This document shows positions 1 to 10,300 of a stretch of DNA of 64,000 nucleotides, one piece after another. This DNA comes from Flavivirga algicola (lineage in GTDB: Bacteria > Bacteroidota > Bacteroidia > Flavobacteriales > Flavobacteriaceae): assembly GCF_012910715.1 (NCBI RefSeq), contig NZ_JABBHF010000008.1, positions 124,001 through 188,000 on the forward strand, in the 5' to 3' direction. Made by a program: the position numbers and the translations under genes. Each line of letters begins with the position of its first letter. The first letter of the stretch is position 1. Under the pieces are notes generated by a model. The model was not told where the DNA came from. It saw nothing but the letters and a program-made list of their open reading frames with translations, and made no database searches.

Positions 1-1011
1 AGACGCGCTATCATTTTTTAAAATGTTGTTATAGTCGACTAAACTCTTTTTAAAATCGCTCTTATAGATGTTCAACGTAGCTCTTAAAACTAGAACCCAA
101 TTGGAGTTGGAAGTGTTTTCTGTAAGTTTGCCTATTAAAACCTGAGCTAGTTTGTATTTTTTATTCCAAATTAAAGCTTGAATATAACGCTCTTGGGTTT
201 GTTTTACAATAGAGGAGTCTTTTAAGTGTGGTATGGTATCATAAGCTTCTTTACTAAATTTTAAAGCAGTTTTATTTTTATGATTCAAATGACTTACCAA
301 AGCAAGTCCATTTAATGAAATAGCTTTATTGGCTTTATCACGACCAATAACTTTATATGTGCTTTCAGCTTTATCATAAGCTTCCATAATTAGATAAAGA
401 TTGGCCAAGTTGATTAAGGTTTCTTTTTCGTTTTCAAAAAGAATCAGGTTTTCTTTTAAAAGTTTTTCAGCTTCCGTATAATTTTGTTGCTGTTGGTTTT
501 GATAGGCATAACCTAAATATATATACTTTTTAGAGGTTAAAGCATTTTTATTGTTTGGTGATACTTCCAAAGCCTTATTAACATATAGTAAAGCATCATC
601 GTATATTTTTAGATTGGATAAGGTATTGGCATAACCTAAAAGTGTTGGAAAACTTTGACCGTTTTCTCCGATAAGCATTTCATAATATGTTTTGGCTTTA
701 CCATAGCTTTTGTCCCATAGCAGCGATTCGGCGTAATTTAGTTTAATCTCAAAATTATTAGGATAGGCTTTTAATAAGTCAGAGAAAATAGAAAGTGCTT
801 TTTTAGGATTTCCATTTAGACCTACAGCTCGCCCATAACACAGTTTAGCGGTTTTATTCTTAGGATGGTCATTTAAAACAGTTTTAAAATAAATTTCGGC
901 TGCTTCGTATTTACCAGTTTCCAGATAAGTAAAGCCTTGTTGCATGTTTTGAGACATACTATGTATGCTAAAGAACAAGAATATTACGGCTGCATATGAT
1001 TTAAAATTCAT
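1..1011 (-). CDS. Exported TPR-repeat protein (3' end beyond window)
   Basis: An open frame of 337 codons runs from an ATG at 1011 to the window edge without a stop, so the C-terminus is missing. The N-terminus (MNFKSYAAVIFLFFSIHSMS) is a clear signal peptide. The rest is helical with TPR-like units, for example segments with spaced A/G/Y/P such as GKYEAAEIYFKTVLNDHPKN and later YDDALLYVNKALEVSPNN. TPR proteins of this kind scaffold envelope complexes, often in polysaccharide export loci. It is divergent from the STAS/flippase unit and probably shares its intergenic promoter region. The precise role is not known. Confidence 0.8.
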   Translation of the reverse strand, partial: MNFKSYAAVIFLFFSIHSMSQNMQQGFTYLETGKYEAAEIYFKTVLNDHPKNKTAKLCYGRAVGLNGNPKKALSIFSDLLKAYPNNFEIKLNYAESLLWDKSYGKAKTYYEMLIGENGQSFPTLLGYANTLSNLKIYDDALLYVNKALEVSPNNKNALTSKKYIYLGYAYQNQQQQNYTEAEKLLKENLILFENEKETLINLANLYLIMEAYDKAESTYKVIGRDKANKAISLNGLALVSHLNHKNKTALKFSKEAYDTIPHLKDSSIVKQTQERYIQALIWNKKYKLAQVLIGKLTENTSNSNWVLVLRATLNIYKSDFKKSLVDYNNILKNDSAS

Positions 1012-1053
1012 GAGCGATTTTTAGTACTTGCAAGTTAAGCAATAGATTTCAAT

Positions 1054-1086
1054 CATTCACCTACAGCAAACTGCAACTCACCGAAC
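1054..1086 (+). promoter_or_regulatory. CATTCRYCTACA box with second copy 21 bp downstream (STAS unit)
   Basis: CATTCACCTACA at 1054-1065 lies 97 bp before the STAS start codon. The stretch AACTCACCGAAC starting at 1075, exactly 21 bp later, matches it at 7 of 12 positions. The same arrangement recurs before the GT4 and GT2 genes. Two direct repeats one double helical turn apart are typical of LytTR-family sites; assigning a regulator is inference. Confidence 0.5.
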
Positions 1087-1161
1087 TTGATCTATAATTT
1101 TAATAATTACGGAGCATCTTTACATCAGAAATCAAAATAATATTAATTAAAAATAGAAACT

Positions 1162-1440
1162 ATGGCACTTAAAATTACAGAACAAAACGGAACATTTTTA
1201 ATAGAAGGAACTATTAACACTACGACAGCAATGAATTTTCAAAATCATTTGGAAGCCATTTTAAATAGACGCAATATGCTTACTATAGATATTGAAAACG
1301 TAACAGAGATTGATGCTAGTGGTATGAAAGCACTAAGAGCACTTTACGGTAATGCTTTAATTTATAACAGACCATTTTACATTATTGGTACGGGCTGTAA
1401 GGAAATCTATGATGATTTTACATTTACAGATGCCGCATAA
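1162..1440 (+). CDS. STAS-domain protein (anti-sigma factor antagonist-like)
   Basis: A 92-residue stand-alone STAS fold: alternating strands and helices with the central segment IDIENVTEIDASGMKALRAL. There the Asp-Ala-Ser motif matches the phosphorylatable Ser loop of SpoIIAA/RsbV-type proteins. Such proteins relay signals by binding an anti-sigma kinase or another partner in the cytoplasm; no kinase or sigma factor is present here. It precedes a second STAS-like gene and a flippase, so a role in controlling polysaccharide production is an inference from context. The ATG is preceded by AAAAATAGAAACT, a usual weak Bacteroidota start context. Confidence 0.75.
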   Translation: MALKITEQNGTFLIEGTINTTTAMNFQNHLEAILNRRNMLTIDIENVTEIDASGMKALRALYGNALIYNRPFYIIGTGCKEIYDDFTFTDAA

Positions 1441-1473
1441 TTGTTACTTAATATAAATCCAAATCTAGATATT

Positions 1474-1782
1474 ATGAACTTCGAAATAATAAACAATAAA
1501 GGCGTTTTTGAAATACATGGTGATTTTACAAAAGCGCACACCAATCAGGTTGCCAATTATTTTAACAATCTGCTAGACAAGTATTATGAGATTGTTATTT
1601 GTCTTAAACAAGTTAAATGTATAGATGATAAGGCTTTGAATGTTATGAGGTTTATCGTAGCAAAGGCTAAAAGACGAAGTAAAATATTATTTGTTTTGGG
1701 AAAAGATAACAAACGTATTAACAAACAATTTAAAACTGCTAACCTCAATAATATTTTTAAAAATGATTACGATAGTAAATAA
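1474..1782 (+). CDS. STAS-like protein lacking the phospho-serine
   Basis: I choose the ATG at 1474 (MNFEIINNKGVFEIHGDFT) over an upstream TTG, because the first strand of the STAS fold starts here and aligns with the preceding gene. The product is about 102 residues. The loop that carries Asp-Ser in the first STAS protein reads CIDDKALNVM here, so the phosphorylatable serine is replaced by Asp. This may be a constitutive or phosphomimetic partner (inference). The two genes look like a tandem duplication that has diverged. The 3' end overlaps the flippase start by 20 bp, implying translational coupling. Confidence 0.65.
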   Translation: MNFEIINNKGVFEIHGDFTKAHTNQVANYFNNLLDKYYEIVICLKQVKCIDDKALNVMRFIVAKAKRRSKILFVLGKDNKRINKQFKTANLNNIFKNDYDSK

Positions 1783-3004
1783 TTTTAGGAAAAGAATCTC
1801 TCCAGAACAGTTATTTATGATAAGTGTTCTGGCTGTAAATGGCGGAAATTATTTGTATAATCTAATTCTTGGTCGTTTGTTGGGTCCCGCACAGTTTTCA
1901 GATGCAGCCGTTCTAATAACTTTTTTATTGGTATTGTCTTTCGTAGCAATGACATTTCAGTTGGTCACTGCAAAGTTTTCAGTGCTTTTTGAAGACCAAT
2001 TATTTAAAAGTTTTATTTCAAAAATCTATAAAAATGCCTTAGCCATTGGTTTGGTCATGGGTGCATTGATTGTTAGTTTTTCCACTCAATTACAACAGCT
2101 ATTCAATACCTCGTCTTCAAGTATGTTTGTAATATTTGGTTGTGGTGTACCATTATATTTTTTAATGAGTGTGAATAGGGGCGTATTTCAAGGAAAAAAA
2201 GCATTTAAGGCATTGTCTATAACCTATCAATTTGAAATGTTGAGTCGCTTACTATTCACTTTGGGATTGATTTTTTTATTTAACATACATTCTTCGGTAG
2301 TTATAGCTATTGGTATTTTAATCTCTTTTGTATTTGGTTTAATACCTTTTAAATTCAAGTCGATTCATTTTAAATCGAAATCATTAGTGCCTTTAGTAGA
2401 GGCAAAACAAGTGAGGCATTTTTTTATATTGACCGCGTTTTATGAACTCACTCAGATTATCATTAACAACAGCGATATCCTTTTAGTAAAACACTATTTT
2501 GAACCTTATGAAGCAGGTTTATATGCTTCCTTAGCTTTAATAGGGCGTATTGTTTATTTTATTGCTTGGATGTTTGTCATGTTGTTGTTGCCAACGGTAG
2601 TACAACTTAAAAAAGAAGGCAAGGAAACAGCGTCCATATTATTTAAATATATAGGCTATATAGCAACCATTTCAATAACTATTGTCTTAGTGTGTTTAAG
2701 CTTTCCCGAAACGATTATCAAGCTATTATTTGGCCAGAGTTATATAGCCATGGCACCGCTTTTGTGGAAATATGCCATTGCTACAAGTATGTTTGCCATT
2801 TCTAACATCTTCGCCTACTACTATTTGTCTTTAGATAAATACCTCCCTGTCATTATATCTGGTGTATTTGGAATGCTCCAAATGCTACTAGTCATCTTTT
2901 ACCACAATAGTTTAGAACAGGTTGTATACATGCAGATTCTGGCTATGGTTTTATTGCTGATTATTCAGCTTGTATTCTTCAGATTAGACCATAAAAAAGC
3001 TTAA
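1763..3004 (+). CDS. Wzx/MVF-superfamily polysaccharide flippase
   Basis: A 413-residue inner-membrane protein with about 12 hydrophobic helices. The start region (NFRKRISPEQLFMISVLAVN) is followed by NYLYNLILGRLLGPAQFSDA, the usual GRxLGPxxFG-like motif after helix 1 of Wzx and MATE-like polysaccharide transporters. These flip lipid-linked oligosaccharides or export glycans. The ATG at 1763 is preferred to the in-frame ATG at 1691, which lies deep inside the upstream STAS gene. It shares an operon with the two STAS genes and lies upstream of the GT4 gene. The transported glycan cannot be read from sequence. Confidence 0.8.
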   Translation: MITIVNNFRKRISPEQLFMISVLAVNGGNYLYNLILGRLLGPAQFSDAAVLITFLLVLSFVAMTFQLVTAKFSVLFEDQLFKSFISKIYKNALAIGLVMGALIVSFSTQLQQLFNTSSSSMFVIFGCGVPLYFLMSVNRGVFQGKKAFKALSITYQFEMLSRLLFTLGLIFLFNIHSSVVIAIGILISFVFGLIPFKFKSIHFKSKSLVPLVEAKQVRHFFILTAFYELTQIIINNSDILLVKHYFEPYEAGLYASLALIGRIVYFIAWMFVMLLLPTVVQLKKEGKETASILFKYIGYIATISITIVLVCLSFPETIIKLLFGQSYIAMAPLLWKYAIATSMFAISNIFAYYYLSLDKYLPVIISGVFGMLQMLLVIFYHNSLEQVVYMQILAMVLLLIIQLVFFRLDHKKA

Positions 3005-3380
3005 AATATGTGTCATATCTGCTTCTGATTGACAAAACAATTTCTTAGCTAAGATTATGCGATTTATTAATGCGTTCCATTCATGTCGGTATGAGATCGT
3101 TGAACGGAGTCGAAACAAGGTACGATTGTGACGTCACATCATATAAGGCCAAGCAATGTCCTAGCTAGGCTATGCCATTTCTCTTTACGTTCGAAATGAC
3201 TCAAAACGATCTTTCTTCACTATATCTCAACTCCGCTTAGTGACCAACCAAGAATATCAAAACAGGCTAATCTAAAGCAAGTTACCATTCGTCTACAGTA
3301 AGTGTCAACCCATCTATGATGCTCACTTTTTGGGATTTAAAAGCTGCAATTTTACACTATAACTAAAAAAACAAATCATC
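3005..3380. other. Intergenic region with decayed REP-like repeat sequence
   Basis: This 376-bp stretch has no credible gene. It contains two similar blocks (TTTCTTAGCTAAGATTATGC near 3040 and TCCTAGCTAGGCTATGCC near 3156) and fragments such as GAACGGAGTCGAAAC and CTCAACTCCGCTTAGTGACC. These look like degraded copies of the GTCGAAAC-containing palindromic repeat seen intact at 43560-43695. The last 95 bp carry the regulatory box of the GT4 gene. Confidence 0.45.
3286..3318 (+). promoter_or_regulatory. CATTCRYCTACA box with second copy 21 bp downstream (GT4 gene)
   Basis: CATTCGTCTACA at 3286-3297 ends 84 bp before the GT4 start. AACCCATCTATG starting at 3307 repeats the core (CATCTA) at a 21-bp offset. 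Same layout as at 1054 and 10478. Confidence 0.5.
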
Positions 3381-4595
3381 ATGAAATTAGCAATAGTAAC
3401 AGCATATCCACCAAGTAAAGTCACTTTAAATGAATATGCATATCATTTAGTAAAACATTTTAGACAAAGAGAACGTATAACCGAACTGGTATTGTTAACA
3501 GATACTACAGAAGGTCAAAAAGATATTGAATTTACAGAAGCTGGATGTAAGATAACAATAAAAGAGTGTTGGACATTTAATAGTTATAAAAACATTTTCA
3601 CCGTCATTAAAGCGATTAATGAAACTAAGCCTGATTCTGTATTGTTCAATTTACAGTTTATGAAATTTGGCGATAAAAAAATAGCTGCAGCATTGGGGTT
3701 AATGTTGCCATTGGTATGTAGATTAAAAAAAATTCCAACGATAGCCTTATTGCATAATATTTTAGAGGAAGTAGATCTAGACAGTGCTGGTTTTACATCT
3801 AATAAAACCATGCAAAAAATATATGGGTTTATAGGATCAACTTTAACTAAATTGATTCTACAAGCAGATGTTGTAGCGGTTACCATGCAAAAATATGTGG
3901 ATGTTTTAGAAGCAAAGTATAACGCTAAAAATGTAAAGTTGATACCACATGGTACATTTGAAATCCTTGAAGAACCAAACTTCAATGTTCCTTTGAAGCC
4001 TTTTAAGGTGATGACTTTTGGAAAGTTTGGAACTTATAAAAAAGTAGAGAAATTAATCGAAGCTGTAGAGTGTATTAAAACACATTCAAATTTAAATTTA
4101 GAAGTCGTTATAGCAGGAACAGATAATCCAAATACACCAGGGTATTTAGAGTCCGTGAAAAAAGCTTATAGTCATGTAGAAGGATTAACTTTTACAGGTT
4201 ATGTTGAAGAACAGGATGTACCTAAATTGTTCAAAGAAAGTGCGCTTGTGGTATTTCCTTATACCTCTACAACTGGAAGTTCTGGTGTTTTACATCAAGC
4301 AGGGAGTTATGGAAAAGCAGTAGTCATGCCAGATTTAGGAGATTTAGCTTTATTGGTCAAAGATGAAGGTTATAGAGGAGAGTTTTTCGAACCAACCAGT
4401 GTGAGTAGTTTAGCCTTAGCTATTCAAAAAATACTTGAAAACAATGCTTATCGAGTAGAACTGGAACGTGCAAATTATAGAGCAGCTACAGCTTATCCTA
4501 TGTCTAGAATAACCAATATGTATATAAATGTATTTCAATCTATAATTCTGGAAAAGAAAAGAGAAATATTACGAAGAAAACAGGTTATTGCTTAG
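3381..4595 (+). CDS. GT4-family glycosyltransferase
   Basis: A 404-residue cytoplasmic GT-B glycosyltransferase. The N-terminal Rossmann domain starts MKLAIVTAYPPSKVTLNEYA (donor/acceptor loop after strand 1). The C-terminal domain starts near residue 205 with FKVMTFGKFGTYKKVEKLIEA, the usual strand that opens the nucleotide-sugar domain, followed by LTFTGYVEEQDVPKLFKESA and the SGVLHQAGSYGKAVV segment. The classical EX7E pair is not clear in that segment; the first Glu position reads Ser/Gly. It has its own promoter box and converges on the GH-A gene, with the 3' ends overlapping by 11 bp. It probably adds sugars to the lipid-linked or exported glycan of this locus. Confidence 0.82.
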   Translation: MKLAIVTAYPPSKVTLNEYAYHLVKHFRQRERITELVLLTDTTEGQKDIEFTEAGCKITIKECWTFNSYKNIFTVIKAINETKPDSVLFNLQFMKFGDKKIAAALGLMLPLVCRLKKIPTIALLHNILEEVDLDSAGFTSNKTMQKIYGFIGSTLTKLILQADVVAVTMQKYVDVLEAKYNAKNVKLIPHGTFEILEEPNFNVPLKPFKVMTFGKFGTYKKVEKLIEAVECIKTHSNLNLEVVIAGTDNPNTPGYLESVKKAYSHVEGLTFTGYVEEQDVPKLFKESALVVFPYTSTTGSSGVLHQAGSYGKAVVMPDLGDLALLVKDEGYRGEFFEPTSVSSLALAIQKILENNAYRVELERANYRAATAYPMSRITNMYINVFQSIILEKKREILRRKQVIA

Positions 4596-6102
4596 AGATA
4601 TATTTAAAAGCGGGCTTAGTCTCTCCCTTTTGGTTTATAAATCCGAAATACGCTTGAGTTCGTTTATGCCAAGGAAGCCGTCCAACGACTTCCTTTGGTA
4701 TTTTAGTAAAATCATAAAGTGTCCAGGACATGAACGATATCTCATTTTCATTAAAAATATGTTGTGCTTTTTTGTGATAAGCCGCTTGGTCACTTTCTGA
4801 ATAGCCAAAAGGATTCCAAAGCCCCTTATAAGAAGATATTCCAAATTCTGTAATGACTAAAGGTTTCTCTGGGGTTTCCAGCTTTAAACTATCATATGTC
4901 TTTTCCAAATTATCAAGATCTTCATAATAATGAAACGTGATAAGGTCAAGCTTATCTTTTAGCATCGTAGCACTTTTAGCATTTGACCAACCAATGGTAA
5001 CAGGGTGTTCTTCATCAACAGACTTTACTAAATCTATCATCTGGTCTAACCAAGCGACCACTTGTTGTCGTCCACGAGATTCAAAATCTAAATTAGGTTC
5101 GTTTTTTATATCCCATGCTAACAAAGCGTTATGGTCTTTTAAGGCGGTTACTATGGTTTCTGCATGGCGTTGGTTTAATGTCCAGTCTAATACCGAATAA
5201 TCACCATAAAAATCAAATAAGGTTACAACCACTTTCAATTCTTGTGCTTCAGCAAGATCTAACACTTGGATAAGTTTCATGAGCTTTTCTGTATTTACAC
5301 TAGCTTTCCCGAAACTGGCATAAGGCACAAAAATCCGAATACTATTGAGTCCAGTTTCTTTAATCAGTTTGAAGTCTTTTGAGATGATATCTGCGTTAAA
5401 TGCATCACCAAACATATTCCAAGGCGTGGCTTGTGGGTAGTAATTAATGCCTTTTACGGCTATTTTGTCATGGGAGACGGTTGTGATATTTTCACTATAA
5501 TTAGAAACCTCTTTTTTTATGATATGCCTGATGCGCCAATACCCATCTTCTAATAATAAAATAATTTTATAGGTTGATTTTTCTTTGGTTTCTAAAACGA
5601 TATTTTCATTTTTATAAAGACGTTTATATTCAATAACATCTTTATCTGTAATGACAGCAAGTTGTCCATCTTCACTGAAAAACTCTAGGGTAGGGTGGTG
5701 TTCTAAAGTTGTTTCTTCGATAGTGATATTTTCTGAGACATTGTGTTCTATAATATTAAATATGTTTTCACGTGCACTTTCGGTATAATAATCATTAATA
5801 CCATCGGTTTTATTGGTTTTGTAAGCGATGTGTTTTACGTACCAGGCATCTAAATAATTATTCTCGATAGTGTTTAGGGTTTGTTCATCCATAGGGCGGC
5901 CTTCATTATTTAAAGAAGCCCAAATTATTTTAGGCAGATACTGATCTGCTTTTTTTATTTCTGTATGTAGAATAGAACTTCTGTCTGCACCAGTATTTAG
6001 GTAACTGTATAAGCTACTAATTCCAAAAACTACAAAAGCAATAATAGCCACATAAGAAAGCATCAAAATAATACGTAGTATGTTCCTGTTAAGACCTGTC
6101 AT
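4585..6102 (-). CDS. Membrane-anchored clan GH-A (GH5-like) glycoside hydrolase
   Basis: A 505-residue protein with one N-terminal membrane segment (about residues 9-32), a roughly 160-residue NTF2-like region ending LLLEDGYWRIRHIIKK, then a TIM barrel from about residue 215. Clan GH-A signatures are present: NSIRIFVPY (strand 2), WDIKNEPNLDF near residue 333 (acid/base Glu in NEP), ITFHYYEDL and VITEFGIS near residue 417 (nucleophile Glu). It probably trims or releases the glycan on the periplasmic face, as hydrolases in exopolysaccharide loci do; substrate unknown. Its start overlaps the upstream gene by 4 bp (ATGA), so the three minus-strand genes form an operon. Confidence 0.8.
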   Translation of the reverse strand: MTGLNRNILRIILMLSYVAIIAFVVFGISSLYSYLNTGADRSSILHTEIKKADQYLPKIIWASLNNEGRPMDEQTLNTIENNYLDAWYVKHIAYKTNKTDGINDYYTESARENIFNIIEHNVSENITIEETTLEHHPTLEFFSEDGQLAVITDKDVIEYKRLYKNENIVLETKEKSTYKIILLLEDGYWRIRHIIKKEVSNYSENITTVSHDKIAVKGINYYPQATPWNMFGDAFNADIISKDFKLIKETGLNSIRIFVPYASFGKASVNTEKLMKLIQVLDLAEAQELKVVVTLFDFYGDYSVLDWTLNQRHAETIVTALKDHNALLAWDIKNEPNLDFESRGRQQVVAWLDQMIDLVKSVDEEHPVTIGWSNAKSATMLKDKLDLITFHYYEDLDNLEKTYDSLKLETPEKPLVITEFGISSYKGLWNPFGYSESDQAAYHKKAQHIFNENEISFMSWTLYDFTKIPKEVVGRLPWHKRTQAYFGFINQKGETKPAFKYISKQ

Positions 6103-7307
6103 AGTTTTATATTTCGATATGTTTTTTCAATACCAGCTGTTTCTATTTTAAAAGTATATGTGCTATCTGGGAAACTATCAAGATTTAAATTAAAAGTAGC
6201 ATAGCCTGTAAATGAATCTTTATAAAATGTTTTGATTTTTATATTGTTTTGGAGGATATGTAGTTTTACTTCCAAACCATCTGGGATCATTTGTCCCATG
6301 AAACTTTTTAAGGGACCTACGGTTATGGCTTTGTTCCCTTCAGAAAAAGCAACTTTAAAATATGTAATAGACTGTTTGTATGTGACTGATATACTATCGC
6401 TTTCTGATATACCTTTCACAAAAGCTTTAACTTCCCAAATATCTTGATGATCAGGATGGATTATTTTGGCCGTAGCGATACCTTGAACTGTACTGCCAGA
6501 GGTTTTAAGTATATCATTTGACGCATTAGTAATAAAAAAATCAACATAGGTTCCGTCACTAACTATATTATCATACTTGTCTTTAATGATCGAGGTTGAA
6601 AAGGTTGTTATTTGATTGCCATCGGCATACTCGTGATTACGATTATAAGTTATAGTAAAATCTGTTGGAATAGTTGGTAATATATTAATATCGTATTCTT
6701 TTGAGTTTTTATTTAAACATTCCGAACTAATGAGCATTCTCCCTGTTTTGGTTTTGGAATATATGTTTTTATAACTGATACTATTTTTCATGTAGATGGT
6801 ATCATGACTTTCGTTTGCTAAAAATTGATACATTACTGAAACTTGCGTGTTATCTTTTAAAGGGTTATCATGGATATCGGTGGGGATAACCACGAGCATT
6901 GTATAGTCTGTTTCACCTGTTTCAATACTGGGTGGACCTAAATAGGTTTCCATGGTTGCGACCTCTTGTTTTGGGTGGATATTTAATTTGCCGTACAGAG
7001 TACTACCTAATAATTTCCAGCTAATCATTCCTGTTTTATTACCGAGTGATTTTGGGAGCTGGTAGCTCAATGAGCTTCTATTAATAACGGGCTTAATGAT
7101 TATAGAACCATAGCTGTTACTTAAATATAAGTCTGGTTTAGAATCACTGTTAGTAGAAAACTTTAAAGTAATATCATGACCTGCTTCAAATTCGGTTTGA
7201 GGTGTTAGTAATCTAAATGTATCATTAATTTTTAAAGATTTCATAGAAGCTGTGAATGATAACAATATCATTACAAGAACAAGCAGATGTACATATTTAA
7301 ATCTCAT
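6099..7307 (-). CDS. Exported beta-rich protein of the polysaccharide locus
   Basis: 402 residues with an N-terminal signal peptide or anchor (MRFKYVHLLVLVMILLSFTA) followed by several beta-sandwich-like segments with Ig-like spacing, for example QTEFEAGHDITLKFSTNSDSK and GTYVDFFITNASNDILKTSG; the latter resembles invasin/BIG1-type domains. It has no catalytic motif I recognise. It sits between the GH-A gene (4-bp overlap) and the large membrane protein (1-bp overlap), so all three are translated together. A structural or glycan-binding periplasmic part of the export complex is an inference. Confidence 0.6.
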   Translation of the reverse strand: MRFKYVHLLVLVMILLSFTASMKSLKINDTFRLLTPQTEFEAGHDITLKFSTNSDSKPDLYLSNSYGSIIIKPVINRSSLSYQLPKSLGNKTGMISWKLLGSTLYGKLNIHPKQEVATMETYLGPPSIETGETDYTMLVVIPTDIHDNPLKDNTQVSVMYQFLANESHDTIYMKNSISYKNIYSKTKTGRMLISSECLNKNSKEYDINILPTIPTDFTITYNRNHEYADGNQITTFSTSIIKDKYDNIVSDGTYVDFFITNASNDILKTSGSTVQGIATAKIIHPDHQDIWEVKAFVKGISESDSISVTYKQSITYFKVAFSEGNKAITVGPLKSFMGQMIPDGLEVKLHILQNNIKIKTFYKDSFTGYATFNLNLDSFPDSTYTFKIETAGIEKTYRNIKL

Positions 7308-10300
7308 TAATTTGGGTTTCCTATATAGTTGTTCATTTCAATTTTTATAAACTTATAATTTGGATGGTCAATAGATTGTAGTTTTGTATGCGTATGGTTT
7401 TTAATTCTATTTGGAACTATTTTATTTGAAATAGCCTCATTTGGTAAACCATTAACAAAGCAATTTTTCATATCATTGCTAATTAAGAGTATATCATTAT
7501 TTTTTAAAAGCGAATATTCAAAAGCCTGTTGACGTTGTTGTCTAATGCCTACTTCCAAAAACAGATGATCTACCCAAATCATATTTTTGTTAGCATCGTA
7601 ATAGGTAAATAATAATTGTGGGATGGTAATTTCTTCTAATCCAGAATTAAACAACTTTCCGTTAATCATGTCTGGAGAGATATCTAAATCACTTAAAGTT
7701 GCCTTTTTGTATAAATCTGAACCTGAAACATTACCAGCAACTTGCAAGTTGAATTTAGTAGGCTGTTCATGAAACTCCATGGGTGTGAATTCATCTGGAT
7801 TAAAGGTTTTAGGAATAGAATCTTGGGTTTTAGACCAGGCTATGCCTTCAAAGTTAATTTTAAAAGAACTCACTTCCTTTGGCATTAATTTATGTTTTAC
7901 ATGATATTTGGCGTTAAAGGTGGCTAATTCTTTATTAGCGTCATTATACAACGTGCCTTTTAAAACTACATCGGCAGGAACATTATCGATATTCTGAACT
8001 TCACCAATTAATACATAACTGTTATCAAATTTTATCAATTTAGCTGAAAGTACCTCTAAAACTGGCTGTTTTAAAATATCTTCATGGTGGGTTTGTTGTG
8101 TGGTTATGCGCCTGCGACCTTGATTAAAATAGGTTGTGACATTATTCGAATATAACTGATCTGGGGGTAAATCTAAATCAATATCATCTGGTTGAATAAA
8201 CCACTTACCATTTAATTTGATCAGCGATTTATGATCCGTTTTATTAATTTTCTCTAATGGAGTTATCCAATTTGTATGGACTTTAACGGTTGCTAGGCTA
8301 TCCGTTTTATTCGTTATTATGGTCTCTATAGCATCTAATTTAGCGTAAGAGCTTAATAAACCGTCAGTCACCGAAATTTCTAGCATATATTGGGCAATTG
8401 GGGTATTGCTTTCTGGATTAATGAGACTGTGTGCTTTTTCAAATTCTTTAAAATCAAGTGCATCGTAGTAGGCTATAATAGCATTTTCAGGTGAATGGTG
8501 AGCATTATTTTTTATATAGAATTTATAGATACCAAAACAAACTGCCATGGCTAAAAAAAAGGACCAGATATGTGTTGTTTTAAGTAATCCTTTTGAAAAC
8601 AGGCTGTAATCATTCTTAAAATTCAAGTATTCTGGCAGTGGCGTGACCTTTGTTTTTAATGCTCGAATCCATAGCGATTGAATATTCAACATAAACGCCA
8701 TAATAACTGTTAAAAAAGGTATTACACCCCAAAGTATTTTTTGCCACGTAGCCACATCATCTTTTGGCAGAATGGAAGGCATAGGAGGGATATTTAACTT
8801 TTCCCATACCTCAATACCATTTTCTAACTGTCTTAAGCGTTGCCATCCACAGAAAAACAAAATAGGGTCGTAAAATTTATCATTAGAAAAAATGTATTTG
8901 AGATGGTACTTTTCTGGTGTTGTTAAGAATTGTTGTAGGGACCCGATACCTTCAAGACCTTTAAATTTAGAATTCTCTAAACGCTCTATAGGTCTTGTGG
9001 TAAGCTCTGGTAACCGCCTGGCAGAATGGTAATTACCGTCCACACTCATCGCGTTTGTTTGCGCAGATAACCATGCCATTTGATCACCAAAACCTAAAGT
9101 CATATATCGCCACTGGTCATGTTGGTCTTGATTAAGAAAATTGATGATAGGAAGCATTTTTATTTGCTGAGGTTGCGAGGGTCTAAAATACCCTAAGCTC
9201 ATGGTAAAGATGGTCATGAATATAAATAGTCCTGCCAATATTCCGCCAACAATACGATGGTAAATGGCACCCAACCTTTTCTGAATTAAGGTTTTTAAAT
9301 CACCTTCTGCAAAACGATATACAAACTCACCAAAAAGAGGCAAGGACATGATGGAAGCCCAAAGTGTAAATCGGTCTAGCGTTAAAATATTAAAAGCGGT
9401 ATCTCCTAATATTAGTTTGGGGATAAGCGTTGTACCACCAGTTCCCAAAATAAATAATATGGTTATGGACAAGCCAAAGAATACATAGCGTTTGCTATAA
9501 TATCTATAAAAAATATAAGGGAGTAGTATGAGTAAAATTCCCCAAGGAATTAAAAAGAAAACCAATCCAGAGGATGTGATTTCTAAAAAATTATCACGAG
9601 AACCATGTGGAATAGGCACTTGGGTAATAGGGTTGTTTTTAGAATTTATCCAATAGGGGAGTATGCACCCAATAATAATGATTAGAGAAAACATTCCAAA
9701 GCTTATAACCCGTTTAAAAAGCTTGAAGAAGCTATTTAAAAATACTTTTAATGTGATGGCTTTTATGGATTCGACCTGTTCTCTAGAAGCATCCATAATT
9801 ACCATGCCTATTAAAGGAAAAATAAAGAATATCATCCCAAATATAGGTGTTACATGATGCGATGTTACAGTAACAGCTATTAACGATAAAGCGGTTAATA
9901 AATAACGGTACTTACCTGTCTTTATCCATAAGTAAATTTCTGGTAAAGCATGCATTAAAATGGAAACCCCCATAATACTTGGTAATTGTCCGAATAAATG
10001 TAAGGTCTCAACAAAAGAAGAAGATAGTACAGCAAGTATGGCAGCATAACCAGCTACGGTTTTATTTGAGGTCATTAATAAGGCAAATCGATAAACCCCA
10101 GTGATAAATAATATGATACTAATAATAGCTACCGTAAATAACCCCAATTTTAACCCACCTACAAAAGAAAAAGCCGCTATAGCCTGATGTACTAATGGCG
10201 GATAACTCATTACTGTAAAGCCTGTATACCACTTATAATTCCAAGGTTCAAACCAACTATTGGCATAGTGGTCTGCAAAAAACAAATGTATCAGCGCATC